22,868 bases of DNA from Ichthyophonus hoferi (GCA_002751075.1 NAOQ01000042.1:235901-258768), one strand, 5' to 3'. Counted from the stretch's first letter, positions 1 through 11,760 are shown. The notes: generated by a model not told the origin, from the letters alone. Numbers and translations: made by a program.

Positions 1-485
1 ATCTCGTACAACAATATTGTTAATACGAAGAGAGGTAGCGCAGAAAAAGCAGTCGAAAAATGTCGTTGAGATATATATATGATTGACTGAATGTCAATCG
101 AACATATGTTATGTTGCCCTTGTATTTGTGTTTAGGTTAGCATTATTAAATTCTTGAATAACTATGACTTAGGGTTTAAAATAATCGATGAAAAGCTAGT
201 AACCAATTTTATTCCAGTTTGAATTACACAAATACAGATACCCTTTCCTGTATGCTTACCTTACAATCACGTAATTTAACATTTCTTTGAAAATCAAAAC
301 AAGTAATATTTTAATTATGGAATAGCAATTACATATTGATACATCATTCCAGCGCATATAAGATGACAGAACCTTCTACATTCAAACCTGATTGTAAATA
401 TCATTCTTTGCCTTAATAAAATAGATAAATTATTTGTCTTGTATTACAATATATACAATACTGTACTATATACTGTGTAGTACAA
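1..485. other. AT-rich stretch with no recognised gene
   Basis: I see no exon, repeat array or RNA gene here. It would be the 3' flank of the possible small minus-strand gene; a minus-strand AATAAA at 208-213 is about 270 bases after its stop. Confidence 0.5.
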
Positions 486-1262
486 CTATTTTCCAGCGGC
501 ATCTGCATGTATGGGTGCCAAATTTAATGGTGGGGGGACTATAGGAAATTGAAGTAATTGATTTGTATTGATGTGATGATAAAAACATTTACTAGTAATT
601 TCTAACCCAAAGGTCCGGCTCAAAGACCTGCTTGCATCACCTCTATTACATTCATAAGAAGAAGTACTGTAGAACACCGACTTCTGTTAAACGGCCCACA
701 GCAAAAGAAGTTTTTGTATTCCTCAGACAAGACTTTGACTAGGAGTTTGCAACTAACGGGGATCCAGTGATACCAACTTCAACTCTACATCTTCCCAATA
801 TTTCATGTCCACAGACATCTTTGAATAATTATATTTATCTGCCACTACATTTAACATCTTCTCTGTATCAAAATAATCAAATGTAATAGCAATAATAAAT
901 AATAATCTGGTGAAGTGCAGTGAAGAACTTGGATTATATATATATATCCTCTTATTTTTTGCAACTAGTCCTGCGTAGAGGCTCCCAGAAAACATATTTA
1001 AACTTTTTTTACTGATTAGTTTTTAACTTTTTGATTGCAGAAACTTGATTTAATCAATGCATAATAAAGTACATCATATAAAACGGAGGGTACTATAATA
1101 TATATACATTAGATTGGAAAACCAATATTATAGTTAGGTAATTACTCGAGATGTCGTGCACCTCACAGACCGAAGGTCTGTACGTTTTATTATTCGCCGA
1201 TACTATCTCCAATCAAGTCTAATTAATTAATCAATTGCTTACATCGCACGGAATGCTTTCAT
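486..1262 (-). CDS. Possible three-exon gene for a small secreted or membrane-anchored protein
   Basis: Unidentified. Exon 1 (1243-1262) encodes MKAFRA and ends in phase 2 at a GTAAGC donor. Exon 2 (774-906) follows a good pyrimidine-rich CACCAG acceptor, encodes ILLFIIAITF and then acidic YFDTEKMLNVVADKYNYSK, and ends at GTATCA. Exon 3 (486-683) follows AACAG and runs 65 codons to TAG, with two cysteines (YECNRGD, TSKCFYHH) and a proline run (IVPPPLNLAP). All phases fit, giving 116 residues. The start MKAFRAILLFIIAITF has a basic end and hydrophobic core like a signal peptide or anchor, without a clear cleavage site. If the last donor is not used, exon 2 reads to a stop at 753-755 (58 residues). 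The gene starts 67 bases after the GatA stop on the same strand. In DNA this AT-rich, open frames of this size do arise by chance, so this is a prediction only. Confidence 0.4.
1165..1181. other. Short perfect hairpin (7-bp stem, 3-base loop)
   Basis: ACAGACC, GAA, GGTCTGT folds into a perfect 7-bp stem. It lies directly downstream of the AATAAA candidate on the minus strand. It could be incidental or mark the 3' end region of GatA. Confidence 0.35.
1186..1191 (-). terminator. Candidate GatA polyadenylation signal AATAAA
   Basis: TTTATT on the plus strand reads AATAAA on the GatA strand, 139 bases after its stop codon. It lies inside the first intron of the possible small gene downstream, so one of the two readings may be wrong or the signal may be used only part of the time. 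Confidence 0.4.
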
Positions 1263-1329
1263 TATAATAACTTGAATACACTTGAATTCCATTCCTAATT
1301 GGTCAATAGAAGTTCCATATATCAGTCAC

Positions 1330-1437
1330 TCAGACGTTAACAAGGGGGTGCAGGGTAGTAGATATAAAGGCAGCACTGGCTTCCAGCTGGTTTGCCACTT
1401 GCAATACAACAGTCTCTTGAAACGGTTGACCAATTAC
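1330..1437 (-). CDS. QRSL1: GatA terminal exon 15
   Basis: Follows a CTGCAG acceptor in phase 0 after exon 14 ([12 protein letters not shown]). It encodes [19 protein letters not shown], the expected [FV]IG..F.E..LL..A..LE tail of GatA, then a short divergent end and TGA. Length is 35 codons plus stop. Confidence 0.9.
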   Translation of the reverse strand, partial: VIGQPFQETVVLQVANQLEASAAFISTTLHPLVNV

Positions 1438-4400
1438 CTGCAGTCATTAATATGATTACTACGTAGACTTAGTGTAATGATTGGTGCAAAACTATAAAGC
1501 TTGATTGGCGTGCGGTTATGAATATGGAGTTAAATATTGTGATTATGTTTGAATCGAATTAAATCGAATTGATGCCACTGAACCACCTACAATATATTCT
1601 GATATATAGGGTATTATAGTAGGATAGTCATAGTATTGGTATTAATATCACTCAACAACATATAATATATTCTAATACGATTTTTCATATGAAAGACCTT
1701 ATGAAATATAGTGCCAAGGGTATTGTAGTGATTAAGCATCGATTATTGATGTTATATTTCTTGATTAAAACCACTTATTGGCCATCAATATTCATTGTAC
1801 ATAAATTACACAATAAATCGTGAATGTAATGAAGTACAACTCCAATCATTATTACCTGTTATTTAGCTTAATATATAGTTTTAGTTTCCATATTTTTGGT
1901 TATTCAATTTTTGCGGTTTTTTATCAAAACTGCATTGGTAACTATCGATAAGTAGCTCTAGTTACATTCAAACACTTTCTCTCTTTCCTGCTACATAGTT
2001 TTATAAAATATACTGTTTTAATTCTCTCCCTATTTCAATTGGAAATTATAAATTTTACAAGAAATATATCATTGGAGATAAGAGAATGTTGGCCGGACAA
2101 ACCTGTAATCCCATTGGCATTCCATCCTTGTCTATTCCAGCTGGAACACTAATGGCTGGAAGACCTGTAGTGATATAAAAGTATTAGATGATTGGTTTTA
2201 ATTATGTATTATTCTTAATGTAGCTATTTTCACTGTCTTTTATTAATCACTCTTATTTTATCTTTGTATTTTCTATATATATCTAAGGGCCATGGTTGCT
2301 ATATTCATATATCTTACTTTTTTATATCAAACTAAAAGTTTAATGCATAATCGGTCTAATTTTCAGTTTAGTTTAATAAAAGTTGAAGTAAGAAAACATT
2401 TACCCAATTTTACTCCCACGCTATCCTGATATTTATTACGTTATTCCAGGTTTATTCAATCCAATTTATTCTTTTTATTGGATATTTTTTTAGCAATTGT
2501 TAAAAACTTTACCTTGATTACAATTTATTGTCTCTATAACCGTTTGCTTTAAATTTAAATTTTAAAATTACCTGCCAATGAAGATGGCACAGTAAAAACA
2601 TCATTAGCACTTTTTTCTTCTTCTGAGAGTGCACGCCAATTTGTAAGTAATGGAGCAGTCGAAATGGTTGTTGGAGTTATTATAGCATTGATACCGCTGC
2701 GGAAAATATCCTGTAGAAATAGAGGGCTTAATTATTACCATTGAGTAATTAATTAATGTGAGATTGAAGTGAACCCTTTTACCTAAAACATAATCTTATG
2801 TGGAAGCAGAAACAGGAGAATCTAAAAAAGGAATAAAAATCTACTAACACACAACATATATACCAGCATAGCGAGAATGAATGGGTATGATTATACTATT
2901 TTATAGGTTAATATGTTAATTAGTAATTACTGAGATTAGTGGTCAAAGCCTATTAAAAAAAAAACAAATATTGAAAAATTCCAATAAAGGTAAGGAGAAA
3001 ATTTATATGCTTAATACTAGATAATTAAGGCTGTTATGATGGTTATATATATATTGCCTTTATAATAGAAAAGGAAAAGCGAAATAGAGAAGAATATGGA
3101 AATATTTTCACTTACTATAAAATCTTTTCGTACTAATTGACGAACCCGTTGGGCTTGAATATAATGACTCTCGTAAAAACTGTGAAATAAAGAGAAAGAG
3201 GAAGAGAAAGAGAGAGAGAAAAAGAAAGAGAAAAAGAAAGAGAAAGAGAAAGAGAAAGAGAAAGGAAAAGAGAAAGGAAAAGGAAAAGGGAAAAAAATAT
3301 GAAAGTAAGATAAATGGGTGTGTGGATATACCCATCATTAATCAATGGTGCCTTCTTATTGGAAAGCAATCATTTCATTCAAATAGATATAAGAGGCGAT
3401 CTTTCTATATATTTGTTTTGATCTATTTGCCAATTTATTTATTTTACACACATTTATCTAAAATAAACAAACCAATAAAAGTTAACTATGACGTAATAAA
3501 AATATCATAACACGACGTAAACCCCAAGTCCTTAATCCAATCAATAATTAACAATTTCAAATTAAAAACCAACCACAATAATCATCTAGCACTAGATCTA
3601 GCTACATTATATACTGTTTTACTTACTATATTCTTATTCACAGCCTATTCTCAACATATGATTTTACACCAATGGTAACAAAATGACATATCTTTACCTA
3701 TGAGATAGGCAAAACGTCCCCAACAGGATTCTAGTCTGTGCTTCTGTGCCAAATGATTGGCCCCTGGTGTCACAGTAAAGGCTGTTGCTGATTTGTTTTT
3801 TTTCGCTGCTTCGGTGTCCTGGAATGTATATGGGCCAATAAGGAAAGGACGAGGAAGCTTGGTACCTCTTTAGTTACTTAATTAATAACCCAATAATAAT
3901 ATATTAAAATAATGGGAGCCAATGGGATGTAAATTTCCTAATTAGGAAGATATATTGTAGTATTAGGCTTTTGATTGGATATGGAGGAGTGAGCTATTGA
4001 CTATTCTATTTCTATGTTGTAAATACTTAATAGCTGATTCCTGTTCCATTGGTCCTCATTCTATACCTGGCTTAGGATTAGTTATTATTTATTGGCCAAG
4101 TTGACTTATAATTACTATAGTAAGGATAGATATCTATAAATGATGACGTGGCTGCAGGTTTCCATTTAGTATTGGATAAAATCAATAGGGTCTTTGAATT
4201 AATTAATTCATTTACATCAAAAGACTATAATTTTAAAAAGATAACACAATATATCAGTTTTTAAACTCGGAATTTTGATAATTGAAATAATATAAGTAAA
4301 TACTACCACATATTACTCTAGTAGTGTAGAGCTTCAATCCGTCAACCCATTAGCACTTATACATCCTATCATACTATTATACTATTATAGTCTCATACTA

Positions 4401-7400
4401 TCAGGTTAATATTCTATCATACTATTGTACTATCATACTATCGTACTAGCATACTATAATACTATCATATTATTATACTATCACACTAACATACTATCAC
4501 ATTAATATACCATCATACTATCATACTCTTCTACTGCCATACTATCGAGCACACATACACATGAGAATCTAACTATATATAACTACCTACCATATTGCAC
4601 ACCATCATACCGTGCCAGATTTGATGACACCTCCGAAGAGGCCAGGATATAGTAGGCCGCCAGGCCCGCTAAATTATTAATAATTATAATTAATTAATGC
4701 TAATTATAATTAATTTATATTAATTGGTTTACTTGGTACTAAATATAAACGATTCTCATTTTTTATAGTATTAAAGAGGCATTAGTTGCTTTCTAGTCAT
4801 TATTTGATGACAGATGCAAAGATTAATGTAGTACTGCGCAAATAATATCATTTAAATGTTAATTAGTATTAATTGATATTGATTAAGACTGTTTAGAGAC
4901 CTGTCATGTCCGTGAACATTTTAATAAGGAAATAGTTGAAAAAGGAGGACTTGAATGAATGATGTACAATCATGAATATTATGAAGCCTTCTTGTTTATG
5001 TTTCTTATAAAGATCTTAATACAAGATAAATCTGGGCATAACTCTATGTAATGTGTATTATAGTTGACATTCGACATTTTTGTAAAATAACATTGGTTAT
5101 TTTTACAAATTAAAATATTGAAGTTGTTAAAATATCAAATTTTCATTTAATTGTAATTTTAAATTTTAATTCAATAAGTCTATAAGGATCTAAGAATTAT
5201 ACATGCTGCTTAGAATTGGATTGGGGTTATAAATAGGTTTGAATTTTAAGAAGAAAAGGGAACGCTTGAGTCACTAAGAAATGAATACAAGAAACTTCAA
5301 AATATAATATTAAACCTTGCCCAATCATTATAAGGTTGGGAGCTAACCTTTAGTATTTGGAAGGGATACTGGTCGAACAGTTGCCCCTGATTCCTCCAAC
5401 CAGCTTAGAGATTGGCGCCATAGATTGACCATTTCCATTGGTAGTTCTGATATATAGTATTCCTGGGAGGTAGGAAAGATAGAATATGTATATAAAAAGA
5501 AATAGATAAAGAAGGAAATTAAGTGCCAATTAAATATAACTAATGATAAATGGTGATAACTAGTCTAAATCGGTGTTAATTAAATACATGGATTAATTTT
5601 CTAAGAAGGTATATTTCTATATTTAGTTATTTATCTCCATGTGCATCCAATTCAAACCGTTAAAGACATCATTATATCTCCCTTCTCTTTCTATAATTTT
5701 CCAATCATTACTCATTTACCTTATCTCTTTTTCTCTCTCTCTTACTCCCTCTTGCTTTATCTCTCTGCAACATAGAAAAAAAAAAAAACATACACGTGGT
5801 ATGCCCACAGTCAATCCCTTTAGACAATTACTGGCCTTGAAAGTAGGCATTGGTCGTGACGAACTAGTGGCGTCTAGGGGGTCATGACCGGCTATAGTTT
5901 CTATCAACCAATCACGGATAAGGTTAGAGTGGCTATGACCAATCGTTGGTCTTTAAAGCACAATTATAATATTTATAAACATCTTTAAATAGTAAATGCC
6001 CAATTAATGTGAAGAGTTGAATGATATGATATGATCGAATGATAACAATTTATTGTCATTTTAATTTTTAATTCCAATCGACAATCCTTAGTAATAATTT
6101 TATTACGCTCTTGCACATAAACACATAGTGATGGACATCTAATCAGAGCCACATATCCATCATTGTGTAGGCATACATACATACAAGCATACTATACAGA
6201 TATATGTCTATATACAGAAAGCAAGTCCTTAGAAGTAAATATAACCTGCAGTAAATACGCACTTTCTTAAGTTTTCATATCACACCAAGCCGTGAGTTAG
6301 AATAACTCAGGGCAATTAACACTGGATCTAGCATTCCATATACATCTATATATAAATACTATAAATTATCTCTCGAGATATGTATTAATAGATATATAAT
6401 TGTATATATACAAATATATAAATTATTTTCACCCATAAAAAAAGTGCATTAAAATCATACCAAGAATTATAGCACAATCATTAACATTTCTAGCTAATAT
6501 TCCCGGACAGTCCAATGAGCTTGCATAGGAGACCAATCCGTGACGTGATACTCTTCCATAAGTAGGTTTTAGGCCTACTAACCCACAATAACTGGCTGGT
6601 AGCCGTATAGACCCCCCTGTATCACTGCCTAATGCCCTATAAACCCCCGTTTACAAGTGAATTTCTATCGTTATGTTTATGTACAATTTAAATTGGAATT
6701 GTGGAATTGCAAAGTACTTTATAGGAAATACTCATGATATTTTATGATTTTTATGTCTATTTGTGGGCATTTGGTTTATTTTTATTTGTTGTCTAGTGTT
6801 AGATATTAATGGAAATATATCTATTTATAGGTATACATAACACATGATTGGACAGGGCATCAGGAGGAGTAGTTGAAGAATCACCTTTAAATTAAAACTA
6901 CGAATAAGAATAGAAGGTTAGTTCTCAAAAGAATTATAAAATATTATTCTGTGTTGTTTCCTACTTGGTTATTTATACACTTTAGAGCAAAACCTTTAAA
7001 ACTATGGTTGCCCGAATAATTAATTAATTAATTAATTAATCACAAACGAGCCAATGAACATTTAGTTTGTTTACTACTTTCAATAATATACAGCCATAGT
7101 CTACATAATAACAAAACAAATATTTTAAAGATAAAGTAAGTTGGCAAAATATATGATGATTCTATTATAAGCAATGTTAATCAATTTGTTTAATTTTCCA
7201 CTATGCTACCATATATTTTAATACCATATATAGCCATATACGTCATTATAGCACAGTGTGATCTATCTATTATTTTCACCTACCCTAAACATAACCCTTG
7301 GGCTACAGCCACAGCACTGCCTCCACTACTTCCACCTGACACTCTTGCTTCAGATTGGCTAGATCCTGTATAGCAATTGAGCACTGGTCCATAATAGCTT

Positions 7401-8571
7401 TCAGTACTACCTGACCTATAATAAAGATAAAATAAATAAATAAACTAATTCGAAATTGGGAATTTTGGAATTTTGGAATTTTAATTGATTATCTGATTGC
7501 TTAATGATATGATTGGCAGAATATTTATATCATAATTAATTGATTAAATAATAGGCCAATTAAAAATTCAAACAAGATAATTAATTACATTAAATAACCT
7601 TATTATGTTTTTAACGCTAATTAGCCTCCGTTTGAGAAATTCGCTTTTCCTATAATTTTAAAGTAAATATAGCTTAATAATTGGCCAGATAATACTAATT
7701 AAATCAATTAATTAAATTTCTTTAATAAACATTTTTAATGACCATATATTGCATTTGCTTAAATATTCAGCCCAGTGTTTTGCGTTATTGGTGAAAATTT
7801 TTTTTTTTTAATTTTAATGACCAATAATCTAAGACTATCATAGTCCTGATCTTTCTTCCTTGACCCACTAAGAGGCTTTCCCCTTCAAAATTGATAGACC
7901 TTCACAAACGTTTTTGAAATTTCCGTTTATATCTCTAGTTACATACATAGACATCTTTGTATCAATAATATTATATATATAGTGCAAGCGTAATTTTCTT
8001 GTTAACTATCCAAAAATAACAATAGCAAACAAGTAAAATGTTTACAGATTTATCTTCAAAAGCAAAATAATTCAAAGTTTTAATTAGCCAATCCATTGCT
8101 TACATTATATTTTAAAAAACCCACCTTTTAAGCCAAATTAAAATATTAAAAGGTATGACAAGTCATAATTAGCTGGCTGATCTTCTTTTCAGCTTTTCAT
8201 CTTTTACTAAAATTTAATAAATGCTTTCTTTATATGTTAATATTACATATGCCTAGGACCACACTCACCCCATTGCAAATTCATCCATGTTTGTCTTTCC
8301 TATCACTATGGCTCCTTTATTTTCTAACTTGTCTACTGCAGTCGAGGTATAGGGAGGAGTAAAATCTAGCAAGGAAAAATAATAGGAGAAAGAGAAAGAG
8401 GAAGAGAAAGAGAAGTGGACAGAGTGAGTGAAAGAGATGAAAAGAAAGAGTCAGCATATATACTGTGGAGGGGAGTTTTAACTTTAAACTCACTCCATTT
8501 TGGTAATAAAGGTTGTTTTATGCTGGCTTTTAATTTAAAGTAAGTCGAATTAAAGTAAAGTATAAATTATG

Positions 8572-8607
<36 letters not shown>

Positions 8608-11425
8608 GTAGATTTAGGTTTATGTGCATATAGTTGTATATATATGTGCAAAATTATATATTAGTGTGCATATAAACATACGTAGTTGTGGGTTTGTGCA
8701 CATTTATATGAATATTTGAATGCATAAATAAAGATATAATAGTATATATATATCTCTATATATAACTTTATATATATATACATACCTTTTAACGTCTTGG
8801 ATGCACAGGTAGTGGCTATTCCCTTAATACAAAAGTTATCTTTTACAGCTATAGGAATGCCATCTAGGGGGCCAAGTATTCTCCCTAGGGGCATTTTTAT
8901 ATTAACAACCTCTATACCTAACTATATATAATAATATCTATTGCCCAAGTTGTTAAATTTGATAAAAACCCTTGAAATTCAATCAAAAAAGTCAAAAAAG
9001 CCAAAAATAAATAAAATAAGAATATATCTATAAAACGTAAAATTAAAATTAAACAATTAACTATATATGGACCAGTGATGTAATTATGCCTATAGAAGAT
9101 CTCACACCTATATATGACTATATATTTGTCTTATTTAAATAGATATGAATTATCTCATTAGTGGAAAGGTGTATATAACGGTATTTTATTGCTCATATTC
9201 ACTAACTATTGATTTTAAATATTAAAAACTAGTACAAATTGGCAGATATCCAAACTTATAAGCATATCACTTTGTGAACTCTAATCAAAACGGAAATTTA
9301 TAAATATACAATTGTCTATCAATATATGTGTATGTAATTAAGTGTATAAGCCAATGGATATAATTGAATAGGGCGTATGTCTTCCTTTATTTCTCAATTT
9401 TAAAAAAAAGAAGATTCGATTGTGTAAATTATGCGTAAATTATGAAATAAATTGTTAGATTGGATTTTTCCAAAAGGGAAGGAATATATAACAATAAATA
9501 AAATAATGTATCATAGTATATAAGACCCCATACATATGTATATGCATACCCTGTTTAATCCTGGCATCGGATTGGTTTGCTCTATCCAATGCTCTTTCCT
9601 GGCAGACAGTGACAAAGCTATTTAACCCTTTATGGACGGCAATTTCGGACAGGCAGTGTTCTGGATTTCTCCCACCCCCCCATCTCAATGAGCCCCTTCA
9701 GAATGTGAAATTTAATTGTAAACTACCCTTTTTGAAGAAATTCTAAAGCATAAAGTCATTCTAGTTAATAATTACTATTACCATCTTAATAAAAGATGAG
9801 TATGGTCTAGCTGCCTGGGATTAATTGCTTCATAAATATGTATAAAAATATATACATACTAGTATTGATCTTAGCCATTATATATATGTACGGGAATTTT
9901 GGGACATAAACTTAATTCTTACTAAATACAGATATAATGTGGTAAAGAGATAATAAATAGATACGTATACAATATTAATATAATAATAATGAAAGACTAT
10001 AGAAAAAACATTGGAATACATATGAAAAAATATATATATAATAGGTTCCAGCCTATATATACATAATTTGCGCAAAGAAGATAATAAAAATATGTACATA
10101 TTAAAGCAATATATGCATTTAACTATAATTAATTAACTATAAAACCAAATTAAAATTATTCAAGAAAAAAAGGAATCCAAAAATTGGAGTTATGAAATTA
10201 TATATTTAGAGATAGGTTATATGTTATATAAGTAAAGTGATAAAAATTATGTATCAATAGCAACTAAATATTAAATCAAATATAAATTATTAATAATTTA
10301 AATTTAAATTTAAAACTTAAAAGTTAAAATCAAAAGAAAATTGAATGTAAACTTACCAGTTAAACTCACAGAAGTCAGTTCGCCCGCCTTTAGTTTTTGG
10401 GCAGTCTAATAAATAAAAGAAACAATTAAAAGAAATAAATAAAACAAAAAACAATGTATGGGTGCGTGCATTTGTTTAGTTTTAAAAAAATTCTAGATAA
10501 AAAAAAGAAAAGTGTGTTTTTATGGCTTAATATTAGCAAATATATACTATTTTTAATATCTCCATATCAATATTAATATGGCACCAATAATCATAACATA
10601 TTAAATTTAATTTTTAAATAATTTATTAATTATAATACTGGATGAATGAAGATTTACTTGGAGTTCTTATAACATTTCTTTAGTAGATACAGTACATCTT
10701 TAAATCATCAATTGACATTATTTTAATAATTATTAACTTGGGTTTTTATATTAATTAAAAATAAATTTTAATTTTACTAGCTCGCCAATGGTATTGTCAG
10801 GGGGAAATGGTTTAAACCAAACATACTTTGAGTATTTATCTTTTATATTTAAATAATGTACAAAACAAAACCCATAGAAATTGAATTAGTGCTTTATATA
10901 ATTCCTTTCATGGCAAATTGCCATATTCATATGTGTAAATAATTAAGTATATCACAGGAAATTATGAATTTATTGATATATATCTAAGAATAAAGTGTGC
11001 GTGCGCTTGCATCCAGGATGAAATGTTAAGTGTAAAAAGAAAATACTCATATATAAATATATATCATACTAACATATATCATACTAACATCACTATACCA
11101 AGTTTATTTACATATATATAATTATGTGTATAATGTATTGAGAAATATCCATTTACATGTATTTATACACATTTTGAACTTAATAATCCTATAGGTTTGT
11201 ACTTAAATATTTTTATACGCGTATATTATATACAGGTGTATTTATAAAATCACATGACAGGATTTTTATAATTATGTTTACTAATTAATATAGATTTAGA
11301 GTGAATAAAACAGAAATAGAGAACAAGGTAAATATTATAAACAAAATAAAGACAAAAAAGGCGAAAAAAAATAAACAAAATAGAAAATGTTAGGTCTAAC
11401 TTGAACACACCAGAGAAAGAGACAT
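1330..11425 (-). CDS. QRSL1: Mitochondrial glutamyl-tRNA(Gln) amidotransferase subunit A (GatA/QRSL1), 15 exons
   Basis: Amidase subunit of the GatCAB complex, which turns Glu-tRNA(Gln) into Gln-tRNA(Gln) in mitochondria by releasing ammonia from glutamine. Exons in gene order: 11411-11425 (uncertain), 10357-10405, 9550-9660, 8786-8884, 8269-8365, 7284-7415, 6461-6636, 5794-5900, 5348-5462, 4591-4668, 3698-3818, 3116-3179, 2572-2710, 2103-2164, 1330-1437 (stop TGA at 1330-1332). Every intron is GT..AG and phases agree throughout, giving 1,473 nt and 490 residues; human QRSL1 is about 528. Visible motifs: [14 protein letters not shown] with catalytic Lys73, [23 protein letters not shown] with cis-Ser153, GSDTGGSIR with nucleophile Ser177, [18 protein letters not shown], and ITPTTIS and GLPAISVP near the C-terminus. 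The 24-residue Ser-Ser spacing is the usual one. The linker before GGSSGGS is short, as in bacterial GatA, without the long human insert. GatB and GatC are not in the window. Confidence 0.95.
3182..3296. repeat. Long purine tract (AGAAAG-type), a pyrimidine tract on the GatA strand
   Basis: About 110 bases almost entirely A and G on the plus strand, built from GAGAAA/AGAAAG units and grading into GGAAAA units near 3290. It starts just beyond the exon 12 acceptor (exon ends at 3179), so on the transcribed strand it reads as an uninterrupted CTTTCT tract leading into TTTATTTCACAG. Confidence 0.9.
4368..4543. repeat. Octamer minisatellite, consensus ATCATACT, 22 copies in register
   Basis: Reading every 8 bases from 4368 gives ATCATACT, ATTATACT, ATTATAGT, CTCATACT and so on through 4543: 22 consecutive octamers that differ by substitutions only, with no insertion or deletion. 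It lies in GatA intron 10, about 50 bases past the exon 10 donor. Confidence 0.85.
5705..5789. repeat. Pyrimidine-rich run and oligo(A) in GatA intron 8
   Basis: The plus strand is rich in CTCTTTCTC from 5720 to 5766, then has a run of 13 A. On the GatA strand this is purine-rich sequence starting just after the exon 8 donor (GTATGT at 5793-5788), the opposite polarity to the tracts at exons 5 and 12. Confidence 0.6.
6461..6636 (-). CDS. QRSL1: GatA exon 7: nucleophile serine exon
   Basis: The longest exon (176 nt). It encodes [18 protein letters not shown], then [19 protein letters not shown] and [17 protein letters not shown]. Ser177 in GGSIR is the expected acyl-enzyme nucleophile. The sequence is collinear with bacterial and mitochondrial GatA without gaps. 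Confidence 0.95.
7016..7040. repeat. (AATT)n microsatellite
   Basis: About six tandem AATT units in GatA intron 6. Confidence 0.85.
7284..7415 (-). CDS. QRSL1: GatA exon 6: amidase signature GGSSGGS exon
   Basis: Starts by completing the MGSGSTE motif begun in exon 5 and ends just before [10 protein letters not shown]. It holds [13 protein letters not shown], whose first Ser (residue 153) is the cis-Ser of the triad. Between GPV and the signature there are only about 13 residues; human QRSL1 as I recall it has an insert of roughly 20 more here. The exon is 132 nt, phase 2 in and phase 2 out. Confidence 0.95.
8384..8452. repeat. Second purine tract beside a GatA acceptor
   Basis: A GAGAAA/AAAGAG-rich run with few interruptions, just upstream (on the gene strand) of the exon 5 acceptor at 8366-8367. 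On the transcript it reads as CTCTTTC-type pyrimidines, parallel to the tract at exon 12. Confidence 0.8.
8574..8602. repeat. (TA)n microsatellite
   Basis: About 14 TA units in GatA intron 4, followed by further TATA-rich sequence to about 8780. Confidence 0.9.
8786..8884 (-). CDS. QRSL1: GatA exon 4: catalytic lysine exon
   Basis: Encodes [17 protein letters not shown] and then [15 protein letters not shown], residues about 60-91 of the model. The Lys of AVKDNF (residue 73) is the general base of the amidase-signature Ser-cisSer-Lys triad. The exon follows a CCCTAG acceptor, ends in phase 1 at GGTATG, and lies between introns of 665 and 420 bases. Confidence 0.95.
11411..11425 (-). CDS. QRSL1: Candidate first coding exon of GatA
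   Basis: Exon 2 (10357-10405) opens after a 3' splice site and already encodes the GatA N-terminus ([16 protein letters not shown]), so a short upstream exon with the ATG is needed. The best candidate encodes MSLSL in phase 0 and is followed by a GTGTGT donor; the ATG has ACC before it. Joined to exon 2 it gives an N-terminus of normal GatA length. The donor is weak and the intron would be about 1 kb, so a different first exon between here and IMP3 remains possible. Confidence 0.4.
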
Positions 11426-11760
11426 GGTGCTAAAGGTATGTTGGCCCATAACAACATCTTTTGTAACTTTCATAAACATATAACGACATGGAAACGGTTG
11501 TACGGTCATCATGATTGGTATTTGTTACGATTACCATATTTTATGTTAACATATTATCTGTATATAAGAATATCCATTTGAATAAATATGTTTAGTATGT
11601 AGAAATTTTAAAGTGTGTTTTTGATAAGTATGGAGAGATAATATGTATATATATATATTAACATATTAACTAACTGAAATGGTTTTTACACAAGGTAAAT
11701 ATTCATATATGTAATCTGCCACTCTAACTTTATATATATATAGTTAAGTATTGCTTTAAT

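Noticed and set aside
3108-3369. Minus-strand open frames made of Phe, Leu and Ser repeats
   Set aside because: They are only translations of the purine:pyrimidine array; the true coding part is GatA exon 12 at 3116-3179.
10742-10835. Alternative GatA first exon beginning MFGLNHFPL before a GTAAAA donor
   Set aside because: Its phase does not fit exon 2 and would create a stop at the junction.
11056-11088. Two TACTAAC branch-point words in tandem
   Set aside because: They lie on the plus strand, antisense to the GatA intron, with no matching plus-strand exon.
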